A stretch of 64,000 bases of DNA from DATJLY01 sp035532935 (GTDB lineage Bacteria > Pseudomonadota > Alphaproteobacteria > ATCC43930 > CGMCC-115725), in assembly GCA_035532935.1 (NCBI GenBank), contig DATKQE010000008.1, positions 155,777-219,776 of the forward strand. Reading direction: 5' to 3'. The notes beneath the pieces were generated by a model that worked only from the letters and a program-made list of their open reading frames with translations, searched no databases and had not been told where the DNA came from. This document shows, piece by piece, positions 24,857-32,911 of the stretch. Positions within the stretch are counted from its first letter, which is position 1. Each line of letters begins with the position of its first letter. A program made the translations under genes and the position numbers.

Positions 24857-25633
24857 TCAGGCGGGCTCGGCGGGCACCGATCCCGTCCGCCCCCCCCAGG
24901 CCTGCAGCAGTTCGATGGGGAACGGGAAGACGATGGTCGAGCTTTTCTCGCCCGCGATGTCGAACAGCGTCGCGAGATAGCGGAGCTGCATCGCCTGCGG
25001 CACCGGTTGCAGAATCTGCGCCGCCTCGAGCAGCTTTTGCGCCGCCTGCTCCTCGCCCAGGGCGTTGATGACCTTGGCACGGCGCGAGCGCTCGGCCTCG
25101 GCCTGCCGGGCGATCGCGCGGACCATGCTTTCTTCGAGGTCGATGCGCTTGATCTCGACGTTCGAGACCTTGATTCCCCAGCCCTCGGTCTGCTTGTCGA
25201 GCGCATCCTGAATATCGGCGTTGAGCTTGTCGCGCTCGGCCAGCATCTCGTCGAGTTCGTGCTTGCCCAACACCGAGCGCAGCGTGGTCTGGGACAGCTG
25301 GCTCGTCGCTTCCATGTAGTTGTTCACCTGGATGACCGCGCGCTCGGCGTCGACGACGCGGAAGTAGATGACGGCGCTGACCTTGACCGAGACATTGTCC
25401 CGCGAGATCACGTCCTGCGGCGGCACTTCGACGACGACGATGCGCAAGTCGACGCGGACCACCTGCTGCACCAGCGGCACGATCAGGACGAGGCCCGGTC
25501 CCTTGGTCCCCGTATAGCGGCCGAGCGTGAACATGACGCCGCGCTCGTACTCGCGGAAGATGCGGATCGCCGAGCTCAGGAACAGCACGGCGAAAATCGC
25601 GACGATGACGACGATCGAGATGCCGGTAATCAT
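24857..25633 (-). CDS. Slipin (SPFH/stomatin family) membrane protein
   Basis: 258 residues. One N-terminal membrane helix (GISIVVIVAIFAVLFLSSA) precedes the SPFH domain (REYERGVMFTLGRYTGTKGPG, VSVKVSAVIYFRVVD, VLGKHELDEMLAERDKLN) and a coiled-coil (AIARQAEAERSRRAKVIN). The second ATG (25633) is preferred because GGGGAGG is seven bases upstream of it but only one base from ATG 25639. Slipins scaffold membrane microdomains and are substrates or partners of NfeD-type proteases; the nfeD gene lies directly upstream, 33 bases away, in one operon. The C-terminus ends in a short Gly/Pro/Ala tail. Confidence 0.9.
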   Translation of the reverse strand: MITGISIVVIVAIFAVLFLSSAIRIFREYERGVMFTLGRYTGTKGPGLVLIVPLVQQVVRVDLRIVVVEVPPQDVISRDNVSVKVSAVIYFRVVDAERAVIQVNNYMEATSQLSQTTLRSVLGKHELDEMLAERDKLNADIQDALDKQTEGWGIKVSNVEIKRIDLEESMVRAIARQAEAERSRRAKVINALGEEQAAQKLLEAAQILQPVPQAMQLRYLATLFDIAGEKSSTIVFPFPIELLQAWGGRTGSVPAEPA

Positions 25634-25666
25634 GGTCATGCCTCCCCTTGGCGGTGACGGGATCTT

Positions 25667-27058
25667 CTAGCGTTGCGGCTCGACGGTCAGGACCAGGCCG
25701 TCGCGGCCGACGACCTTGATGCGCGTCCGCGGCGGCACCGGCTGCCGGGCGCGTGCCTGCCAGAGCTCGCCCTCGACCCGGACCCTGCCGGCCGGACCGT
25801 CCCATGAGACGACCTCGCCCGCGGCGCCGATCAGCGCCTCGCCCCCCGTCACCACCGGCCGGCGCCGCGACCGGAGCAGCATGGCGAGGACCAGAAAGAA
25901 GAATCCGGCGGTGATGACGGTGGCGGCGACCACGACCGAGATCGACAGCCCGAACCCCGGCGCGTTGCCGTGGAACATCAGGACGGATCCGAACACGAAC
26001 GCGACGATGCCGCCGACCCCGAGCACGCCGAACGTGCCGATGAAGGCCTCGGCCACCATGAGGGCGATGCCGAGCAGAACGAGACCGGCACCGGCATAAT
26101 CGATCGGCAGCAGGTTGAGCGCGAACAGCGCGACGAGCAGGCTGATCGCGCCGATCAGTCCCGGCAGAACGGCGCCCGGGCTCATGAGTTCGAAGATCAA
26201 CCCATAGGCGCCGAGCAGCATCAGCAGATAGGCGATATTGGGATCGGTGACGACCGCGAGCAGCCGTGTGCGCCAGTCGGGGGCGATCGTGACGATGTCG
26301 AGGCCGGCAGTCGCAAGGCGCTCCGGCTTGCCGGCCACGGTCACGGTCCGCCCATCGATCTGGCGGAGCAGGTCGGGCACATCCGTGGCGATCACGTCGA
26401 TGACGTGCAGCGTGAGGGCATCGGCGGCCGGCAGGCTCGCCGCACTGCGCACGGCCGCCTCCGCCCAATCCGCGTTGCGACCGTTGAGCTCGGCAAGGCT
26501 GCGGATATAGGCGACGGAATCATTGAGGATCTTGCGGGTCTCGGTGTCCTCCGGCGCGGCGCCGGCGGGTTCGCCGGGCTTGCCCGCACCCGCGTTCTTG
26601 TTGCCGCCGCCTGGCGCGGGCGCTGGCGGCGGCCCGGCGGGCGCGAGCGGCAGCCCTTGCAGTTGAACCGGCGTCGCGGCGCCGAGATTGGTCCCGGGCG
26701 CCATGGCGGCGATGGCGCAGGCATAGGCGATATAGGTGCCGGCGCTGGCCGCGCGGGCGCCGCTCGGGGCGACATAGGCCGCGACCGGCACCGGCGTGGC
26801 GAGAATGGCGCGAATGATCGCGCGCATCGAGGTCTCGAGCCCGCCCGGCGTATCGATGCGCAGGATGACGAGGCCGGTGTCGCGCGGTCGCACCGCCGCA
26901 AGCTCGCGCCCGACATAATCGGCGACCGCGGGCCCGATCGCGCCGTCGATCTCGAGCACGACCGCCCGCCGATCCGCCGCCGCGGATGGCATCGCCAGTG
27001 CTGCCGCCAGGACGACGGCGAGCACGACGACGGCGTACCACCGCGGGCGCTGGTCCAC
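25667..27058 (-). CDS. NfeD family membrane serine protease
   Basis: 463 residues, long form. A signal peptide (VVVLAVVLAAALAMPSAAA) leads into a ClpP-class serine protease domain: IDTPGG and the nucleophile segment APSGARAASAGTYIAYA, with the Lys expected in the middle helix. After a Gly/Pro-rich insert come several membrane helices (IAYLLMLLGAYGLIFELMS onward) and a C-terminal OB-fold (VVSWDGPAGRVRVEGELWQA). Long NfeD proteases cleave stomatin C-termini. It is upstream of and co-transcribed with slipin. The start is GTG 27058, without a clear Shine-Dalgarno. An FNR box lies 135 bases upstream and could serve this gene or one to the right. Confidence 0.9.
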   Translation of the reverse strand: MDQRPRWYAVVVLAVVLAAALAMPSAAADRRAVVLEIDGAIGPAVADYVGRELAAVRPRDTGLVILRIDTPGGLETSMRAIIRAILATPVPVAAYVAPSGARAASAGTYIAYACAIAAMAPGTNLGAATPVQLQGLPLAPAGPPPAPAPGGGNKNAGAGKPGEPAGAAPEDTETRKILNDSVAYIRSLAELNGRNADWAEAAVRSAASLPAADALTLHVIDVIATDVPDLLRQIDGRTVTVAGKPERLATAGLDIVTIAPDWRTRLLAVVTDPNIAYLLMLLGAYGLIFELMSPGAVLPGLIGAISLLVALFALNLLPIDYAGAGLVLLGIALMVAEAFIGTFGVLGVGGIVAFVFGSVLMFHGNAPGFGLSISVVVAATVITAGFFFLVLAMLLRSRRRPVVTGGEALIGAAGEVVSWDGPAGRVRVEGELWQARARQPVPPRTRIKVVGRDGLVLTVEPQR

Positions 27059-27192
27059 GCGGGGTTATCCGGCCCCGGGTTCGATCGCGGGCGGATCGCT
27101 TCCGGTGACGAGCAAGGCCGCTTGCATGGCAATCTCCTGGTCGAAGTCTACCGCGCCGCCATCGAGTGTCGACATCGATGCGTCCCGCGTCC

Positions 27193-27206
27193 TTGATGCG
27201 GATCAA
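27193..27206. promoter_or_regulatory. Perfect FNR/FixK/Anr box
   Basis: TTGATGCGGATCAA matches the TTGAT-N4-ATCAA consensus exactly, and the dyad extends to CCTTGAT-GCGG-ATCAAGG (27191-27208). It lies 135 bases upstream of the NfeD start on one side and 213 bases before the thiolase on the other. CRP/FNR-family regulators bound here would respond to low oxygen or nitric oxide. Confidence 0.75.
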
Positions 27207-27340
27207 GGCGGGCGGCCGCTCGGCGCGATAGGAGAGGTGATCCGCGGCAAGACCGCGGTGCCGCCTCGCGCGAGCATGAACTTTTTGTCATTCGGCATGG
27301 CCGCGTGATCGACCCATGTCATGGCGGCAGGCGCCACCGG

Positions 27341-27388
27341 CTAACCGGCGTAACGCTGTCGATCAACGGCGGCACGTGCATGCCATAG
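27341..27388 (+). pseudogene. C-terminal remnant of an SDR (acetoacetyl-CoA reductase-like)
   Basis: The frame reads LTGVTLSINGGTCMP followed by TAG, which matches the extreme C-terminus of short-chain 3-oxoacyl/acetoacetyl-CoA reductases (ITGATLSINGGxxM). The preceding codons are Arg/His-rich and unrelated. It ends 30 bases before the thiolase, where phaB-type reductase genes often sit next to phaA. The rest of the gene is absent from the window. Confidence 0.5.
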
Positions 27389-27418
27389 GCGGTGCCGCCA
27401 ATCCGAGGAGACTTTGTC

Positions 27419-28606
27419 ATGAGCCAACCCATCGTTGTCCTCTGCGCGCCGGTTCGCACGGCCATCGGCACCTACAAGGGCGCACTGAAGGATGTCCCGG
27501 CCCCCGATCTTGGCGCGGTGGTCATCGGAGAGACGTTGAAGCGGGCGAAACTCGATGCGGCGAAAGTCGAAACGATCGTCATGGGGCATGTCATACAGGC
27601 GGGCGCCAAGATGAACCCGGCGCGCCAGGCGGCGGTCAAGGCGGGCGTTCCGGTGACGGTGCCGGCCATGACCGTCAATCGCGTGTGCGGTTCCGGCGCC
27701 CAGGCGATGGCAAGCGTCGCGCAGGAGGTCATGCTCGGTTTCGCGCGGTGCGGCGTCGCGGGCGGCATGGAGAACATGGACCAGGCGCCCTACCTCCTGT
27801 CCGGCGGTCGTTGGGGCTATCGCATGGGCGATGCCGAAATCTACGACAGCATGCTGCGGGACGGCCTGAACGACGCTTTCTGCGACAAGCATTCCGGCTG
27901 GGTCACGGAGGATCTCGTCGCGAAATTTCAAATCACGCGCGAGGCGCAGGACCGGTGGGCCTGCCGCTCGCAGACCCGCTTCAGCGCGGCGCAAGCCGCG
28001 GGGAAATTCAAGCCGGAGATCGTCGCGGTCAAAGTGCCAAGCCATAAGGGTCCGGCCGCGTTCGCGAACGATGAGCACAATCGGCCGGATACGACGCTCG
28101 AAACCCTGGCCAAGCTCAAGCCGGTGTTCCGCAAGGACGGGACCATCACCGCCGGGAACGCGCCCGGGCTCAACAGCGGCGCCGCTGCCATGATCGTGGC
28201 CGATGCCGCGTGGGCGGAAAAGCAGGGCCTCGAGCCGATGGCGCGCCTCGTCTCGTTCGGCGTCGGCGCGGTCGAGCCGGGCATGTTCGGCCTGGGACCG
28301 GTGCCGGCCGTGCGCCAGGCCCTGACGCGCGCCGGCTGGAAGATCGGCGACCTCGAGCGTGTCGAAATCAACGAGGCGTTCGCCGCCATCGCATTGGCGC
28401 TGATCCAGGAGCTTGGCCTCGCCGAAGACATCGTCAATGTCGAGGGCGGTGCCGTGGCGCACGGTCATCCCATCGGCGCGACCGGCGCCGTGCTGGCGAC
28501 GCGGCTGATGCACGCGATGCGCCGCGACGGTATTCGGCGTGGCCTCGTCACCATGTGCATTGGCGGCGGCCAGGGCATTGCGCTCGCACTCGAAAGCATC
28601 CGCTGA
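27419..28606 (+). CDS. Acetyl-CoA acetyltransferase (thiolase II type)
   Basis: 395 residues. Start ATG 27419 follows GAGGAG seven bases upstream. The nucleophilic Cys is in VNRVCGSGAQAM, the catalytic His in GGAVAHGHPIGATGA and the C-terminal general-acid Cys in TMCIGGGQG, so all catalytic residues are intact. The biosynthetic-thiolase family condenses two acetyl-CoA to acetoacetyl-CoA, for polyhydroxybutyrate or ketone-body metabolism, or runs in reverse for butanoate use. A reductase C-terminal remnant directly upstream suggests an ancestral phaB-phaA or related pair. A small coiled-coil gene follows. Confidence 0.9.
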   Translation: MSQPIVVLCAPVRTAIGTYKGALKDVPAPDLGAVVIGETLKRAKLDAAKVETIVMGHVIQAGAKMNPARQAAVKAGVPVTVPAMTVNRVCGSGAQAMASVAQEVMLGFARCGVAGGMENMDQAPYLLSGGRWGYRMGDAEIYDSMLRDGLNDAFCDKHSGWVTEDLVAKFQITREAQDRWACRSQTRFSAAQAAGKFKPEIVAVKVPSHKGPAAFANDEHNRPDTTLETLAKLKPVFRKDGTITAGNAPGLNSGAAAMIVADAAWAEKQGLEPMARLVSFGVGAVEPGMFGLGPVPAVRQALTRAGWKIGDLERVEINEAFAAIALALIQELGLAEDIVNVEGGAVAHGHPIGATGAVLATRLMHAMRRDGIRRGLVTMCIGGGQGIALALESIR

Positions 28607-28677
28607 CGAGGCCATGAAACCGAGCCTCGCAGCGCGTGTGGCGCGCAACTTGTTGCCATAACCATGGAGTGACGCTC

Positions 28678-29007
28678 ATGGCCACAACATCGCCTCATGA
28701 AGCGGAGGAGCGGCGGCTCGCCCAATTGGGCGAGCGCATCGTCGCGCTGAAGCGCCAACTCGCCGCCGACAGCCGATCCGACAAATCGGCCGAGATCGCG
28801 GCGCTGGAGCAGCGTCATGGCGACCTGACGGCCCGCCTGCACGCGCTCCATCTCGAGGGACCGAGCTTCCGCAGCGAGACCAAGGCTGCGCTCGTCCGGG
28901 TTGCCGACGATGTTTCCGCGAGCCTCGACGAATGGGTGTCGTGGGTCGATTCCGGTTACGCCGCGGATCGCCAGCCTTCCGACAAAGCGCCGCGGCGCCA
29001 AGGGTGA
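28678..29007 (+). CDS. Small charged helical protein, unknown
   Basis: 109 residues from ATG 28678, with GGAG eight bases upstream. The N-terminal two-thirds is a likely coiled coil (EAEERRLAQLGERIVALKRQ, AEIAALEQRHGDLTARLHAL) and the C-terminal third has a helix ending DEWVSWVDSGYA. No signal or membrane helix. It follows the thiolase by 71 bases. A phasin-like or scaffolding role is possible given the thiolase, but no family is recognised. Confidence 0.6.
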   Translation: MATTSPHEAEERRLAQLGERIVALKRQLAADSRSDKSAEIAALEQRHGDLTARLHALHLEGPSFRSETKAALVRVADDVSASLDEWVSWVDSGYAADRQPSDKAPRRQG

Positions 29008-29099
29008 GCGGCCGCCTTGTCACAACCGCCTGCGATCAGCGCCGCCGCAGGGATGTCATGGAATCTTTGCGGCGGACAGGAAAGCCGGCGGCCCTTGCC

Positions 29100-31418
29100 T
29101 TACGCAGCGAGGATCGGATTGTGCGCCGCCTGCCAGCTGGTCTGGAGCGCGCCGACCGCGCCGCCGCCGATCGGCGCGGTCCCGTTCATCTCCCAGACGG
29201 AAATCGCGCCAGTCTGGGTGTTCTGCCACAAGATGTCCGACTTGCCATCGCCGTTGTAATCGCCGATGCCCGCAACCTGCCAAGCGGTCGACGGCGCATT
29301 GGCGATGGGGCCGCCGCCGATGATGGCGGTCCCGTTCATCTCCCAGATCGACGCGGCGCCCGTCTGCGTGTTCCGCCACAGAATGTCGGTCGTGCCGCCG
29401 CCGTTGAAATCGCCGAGACCGGCGATCTGCCATGGCGCCGACGGCGCGGCGATGGCGCCGCCGCCGATCACGCTCGTGCCGCTCATCTCCCACAGCCCCA
29501 ACTGCCCGGTGCTCGTGTTCTGCCACAGGATGTCCGCCATCCCGTCGCCGTTGAAGTCAGCGACCCCTGCGACCTTCCAGCTCGGCGGCGGGGCGCCGGC
29601 GAGCGGGCCGCCGCCGATGACGCCGGTGCCGTTCATCTCCCAGATCGACGCGGCGCCGGTCTGCGAATTCCGCCACAAGACGTCCGTCTTGCCGTCGCCG
29701 TTGAAGTCGCCCAGGCCGGCGACCTGCCATGATGCGGGCGGCGCCGCGAGCGGGCCGCCGCCGATCACGCTCGTCCCGTTCATCTCCCACAGCGCCAAGG
29801 CGCCGCTGGCCGTGTTCTGCCACAGGATGTCGGCCGTCCCGTCGCCGTTGAAATCGCCGACGCCCGCGATCTGCCACTGCGGCGACGGCGCCGAGAGCGG
29901 GCCGCCGCCGATGACGGTGCTGCCGCTCATCTCCCACAGCGACGTGGCGCCGGCCGACGCGTTCCGCCATAAGATGTCCGACATGCCGTCGCCGTTGAAA
30001 TCCGACGCGACGCGCGCGGGAGGCGACGATTGCGGCGCCGCCGTCGCGGTGATCGGCGTCCAGCCGAGCGCGTTCATCAGCGTAAGGTCGGCCGACGTCA
30101 CCGGGTCCACGACGCCGGAATTGGTGAAGGCGAGAAACGCGTTGTTGCCGACACTGCCGGCCCAGTCGCCGAAATCGCCGCCCGGATTGGTGTTGAAGTT
30201 GCCGAGATTCGTGACGCCGCCGTCGATGGAGAAATAGCCGGTCTTGGTTCCGCTGAAGCTGCGGACGCCGGGGGCGGAATAGTGAAACAGGTCCAGCGGC
30301 TCGAAGCTGCTCCACGACCCGTCCATCATCTGCCGGCCGAGCACCTCGGAGATCTCGTGCGTCGCGACGCCGAAGAAGTCGAATGCACCGGGGCTCACCC
30401 CGTCGCTGTTGTTGTAGTCGAAAGCGAGGCCGCTGCTGAATCCGACGTAACCGTCGAGACCCTGCGACGACGCGGCGAGCCCCAGCGCCTCGGCCTCGGC
30501 GGTGGTGACCCAGAACTGGCCGCCATTGGTCGGGTCGGTGGCCGGCACGTCGGCCGCCGCGGTCGGGTCGGCGCGCAAGGCGGCGGCCAATTGCGAAAAG
30601 CTGTAGTTGTAGAGATACGTCTCGCTCTCGCCGAGCGCGCCGCCGCCCATCGACGATCCGTTGATCTCGCCGTAGCCGACATCGATGTTGATCGTGACCG
30701 GATTGGAAAAATTGTCTTCGAAGAACTGCGCGGCGGCGGTGACGGCGGTCTTGAACGCTGCGGGGGCGCTATTCGCGCTCGAGTCGAAGGTCAGGTTGAT
30801 GACGAGATGCTGAGCGGCACCGGACCCGCCCGACGTTCCCGTCCCGGCCGAACCGCCGCCGCTCGATCCGGTGCCGCCCGAACCGCTCTGCGCGAGCGTC
30901 ACAACGCCGGCATCGTCTTGAACGTCGGTGATGGCCGGGATGGCGGCGCCGGGCGCCGCTGCGCCGGGACCGGTCCCCGGCTGCGAGAGCGGGTCCTGCG
31001 CGCCGCCTGAGCCGTCGGGCGCCATGAGGGACCCGGGCCTGGTGTCGGCGGCGAAGCTTGGGTTCGATGGGGCGAAAGCGGCGGTGCCGGGGGCCTGGCC
31101 CGCCATCGGAGCGGACGGAAATCCTGCCGGCTCCTGGCCGTCGCTCAAGCTGGCGGGGGTCGTCCCGGTGCCGGAGAGGCGCTGCTGCGGCGCGGTCTGA
31201 CCGAAGCCGCCGCCGGCGGCTCCGCGCGGGCCGGGGGAAGACGCTGCGCCGCCGGTGCCGATGCTGCCGTCGTCCGATTGATAGCTTGTGCCCGCCGCAT
31301 CGGACGGCGCGCCGCCGCCACCCACGGTTGCCATGTCGAAGCTGCCGCCCGCGACATCGTTGGTCGCGAGCGCAAAATAAGGCTTCGCGCTTTCTTCGCC
31401 GGCGGCGGACATTGCCAT
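29100..31418 (-). CDS. NF038122-like metalloprotease with FG-GAP-type repeats
   Basis: 772 residues. The first ~200 are Gly/Ser/Ala/Pro-rich and disordered. Residues about 205-470 are a zinc-metalloprotease-like domain: HLVINLTFDSSAN, FFGVATHEISEVLGRQM (HExxE-like active-site helix, with a further Glu/His downstream) and VTSADLTLMNALGWTPI, the family's closing motif. The last ~300 residues hold six tandem repeats of ~49 residues, each with DFNGDGxxDILWRN (Ca-binding FG-GAP/VCBS-like) and SxWEMNGTxVIGGGP. No Sec signal is present, so it is probably exported by a type I system or remains unexported; no such system is encoded here. It lacks an obvious Shine-Dalgarno of full strength (CAAGAG). 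Confidence 0.75.
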   Translation of the reverse strand: MAMSAAGEESAKPYFALATNDVAGGSFDMATVGGGGAPSDAAGTSYQSDDGSIGTGGAASSPGPRGAAGGGFGQTAPQQRLSGTGTTPASLSDGQEPAGFPSAPMAGQAPGTAAFAPSNPSFAADTRPGSLMAPDGSGGAQDPLSQPGTGPGAAAPGAAIPAITDVQDDAGVVTLAQSGSGGTGSSGGGSAGTGTSGGSGAAQHLVINLTFDSSANSAPAAFKTAVTAAAQFFEDNFSNPVTINIDVGYGEINGSSMGGGALGESETYLYNYSFSQLAAALRADPTAAADVPATDPTNGGQFWVTTAEAEALGLAASSQGLDGYVGFSSGLAFDYNNSDGVSPGAFDFFGVATHEISEVLGRQMMDGSWSSFEPLDLFHYSAPGVRSFSGTKTGYFSIDGGVTNLGNFNTNPGGDFGDWAGSVGNNAFLAFTNSGVVDPVTSADLTLMNALGWTPITATAAPQSSPPARVASDFNGDGMSDILWRNASAGATSLWEMSGSTVIGGGPLSAPSPQWQIAGVGDFNGDGTADILWQNTASGALALWEMNGTSVIGGGPLAAPPASWQVAGLGDFNGDGKTDVLWRNSQTGAASIWEMNGTGVIGGGPLAGAPPPSWKVAGVADFNGDGMADILWQNTSTGQLGLWEMSGTSVIGGGAIAAPSAPWQIAGLGDFNGGGTTDILWRNTQTGAASIWEMNGTAIIGGGPIANAPSTAWQVAGIGDYNGDGKSDILWQNTQTGAISVWEMNGTAPIGGGAVGALQTSWQAAHNPILAA
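29130..30012 (-). repeat. Six tandem ~147-bp coding repeats
   Basis: Six in-frame copies inside the metalloprotease gene encode DFNGDG-type Ca-binding turns followed by SxWEMNG and GGGP. The fifth copy reads DFNGGG, losing one Asp of the Ca loop; the sixth reads DYNGDG. Copies share long stretches of DNA identity, so copy number may vary by recombination. Confidence 0.85.
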
Positions 31419-31603
31419 GACACTCTTGGATCGATCGCCCGTGCTGCGGCACCTTCGATCCTTGGACTTACCAACGGTTTAACATTTCTTAGAGCTTTAC
31501 GCATTAGTCGCGTCGAGAATTTATCGAATTTGACTGTACAATTGTCTCCGGCCGCCGCGCCTTTCTCGTACCGCAAGCCAGGAATCTTGACCGGCGCGCC
31601 GCG

Positions 31604-32869
31604 CTAGGACGGCTGGGGCGCGAGCTGCGGCTCGAGCACCGGCCGGGGATCCTGCGTGAAGCCGATCGCCACCACCATGACGACGCTCGCGGCGACGAAG
31701 AACCAGCCCAGCGCCGGATAGCCATAGCCGCCCGCGATCGAGCCGGCGACGAAGCCGGCGATGCCCGCGACGAGATGGCCCATGCCGCTGACCGCGCCGG
31801 AATGGACGCCGAGATGCTCGGCCCGGGCGAAGTCCTGCGCGTAGGCGACGCCGATCGGATAGAAGGTCCCGTTCGCGGCCTGAAAGATCGCGGTGAGGAT
31901 CGCCGCCGAGAGGAACGTCTGCGGCAGGACGAAGAGCGGCGCCGCCATGACCAGCGCGACGCAGCCGAAAATGAGGAGCGAGCGGCGCCGGCCGATATGG
32001 TCCGAGAGATAGCCCGCGACGAAGCTGAAGGCGAAGGAGGACCAGCCCCCGATCGCAGCCACGTCGACGGCCATGCCGAACGAGAAGTGCTGCCGCGTCC
32101 GCAGATAGGTCACGAGAATGGCCAGGAAGCCGTATTGCGTCAGGCCCCAGAACATCATGGTGATGAGCAGCAGGATCATGTTGCGGTTGAAGAGCCACGC
32201 GGTCCGCGACGCCTCATGCACCACCGCCGGCGGCGGCAGCGCGTGAAGCCGCGTGTCGTAGATCCGGCTGCGACCCCGGCCGACCAGATAGATGGCCGCC
32301 GCCAGCGCCAGCCCGAACGCGCCATAGGCGATGAACGGCGTCTGCCACTGATGCGTCGCTTGGAACATGTCCTTGGTCAGGATCGGGTTCACCGCGACGC
32401 CGATCGTGAACAATCCGGCGAGCGAGCCGCACAGCAGGCCGCGGCGCTTGCCGTAGACGCCGCCGACGAAGGCGAAATAGGCGGGGATGAACATCGCCTG
32501 TCCGATGCCGAGCAGGATGCGCATCAGGTAGAGGGTCGGCAGCGTCGTCGCCGTCGCGGTCAGGATGCTGAAGGTCGAATAGAGCGCGACGCCGAGGGCG
32601 AGCGTTCCCATCCGGCTCCAGCGATCGGAGAGCCGGCCCCAGATCAGCTCGAAGACGCCGTCGCCCAGCAGCGTCGCGGTCGAGATCAATCCGGCCGCGC
32701 CGAGACTGGCGATGCCGATGCCATGCATCACCTCCTTGAGGATGATGACGATATCGAGCCGGGTCGGCGCGAGCAGCGCGAACCCGATGGCGACCAGAAG
32801 GACGGCCAAGCCGAGATGCGCCTTGCGCGATGCCGTGAGCGGCTGTGCGGAAGAAGTGACTGGTTCCAT
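31604..32869 (-). CDS. MFS transporter
   Basis: 421 residues, twelve predicted helices. ATG 32869 has GAGG five bases upstream. The A-motif-like loop between helices 2 and 3 reads WGRLSDRWSRMGTL and the equivalent in the second half reads GYLSDHIGRRRSLL. The first helix is AVLLVAIGFALLAPTRLDIVI. The family is probably that of metabolite:H+ symporters or efflux pumps; the substrate cannot be read. It lies directly downstream (42 bases) of the alpha/beta hydrolase gene, so the two are likely co-transcribed, suggesting import of an ester- or amide-like compound that the hydrolase opens. Confidence 0.85.
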   Translation of the reverse strand: MEPVTSSAQPLTASRKAHLGLAVLLVAIGFALLAPTRLDIVIILKEVMHGIGIASLGAAGLISTATLLGDGVFELIWGRLSDRWSRMGTLALGVALYSTFSILTATATTLPTLYLMRILLGIGQAMFIPAYFAFVGGVYGKRRGLLCGSLAGLFTIGVAVNPILTKDMFQATHQWQTPFIAYGAFGLALAAAIYLVGRGRSRIYDTRLHALPPPAVVHEASRTAWLFNRNMILLLITMMFWGLTQYGFLAILVTYLRTRQHFSFGMAVDVAAIGGWSSFAFSFVAGYLSDHIGRRRSLLIFGCVALVMAAPLFVLPQTFLSAAILTAIFQAANGTFYPIGVAYAQDFARAEHLGVHSGAVSGMGHLVAGIAGFVAGSIAGGYGYPALGWFFVAASVVMVVAIGFTQDPRPVLEPQLAPQPS

Positions 32870-32911
32870 GGTCGCCTCGTCGTTAAGAGCGCCGCCGCGC
32901 GGCGCGGTGGA

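Larger units (their letters stand above)
27059..27418. other. Intergenic region with FNR box and gene remnant
   Basis: 360 bases without an intact gene, between the NfeD start and the thiolase start. It contains the perfect FNR-type box (27193-27206), the 16-codon reductase C-terminal remnant (27341-27388) and the thiolase ribosome site GAGGAG. This looks like the scar of a deleted gene between the box and the thiolase. Confidence 0.6.

Noticed and set aside
28630..28677. TGGCGCGCAACTTGTTGC upstream of the small helical gene as a sigma-54 promoter
   Set aside because: Ten bases after GG comes GT, not GC; the -12 dinucleotide is wrong, so it is not a convincing match.
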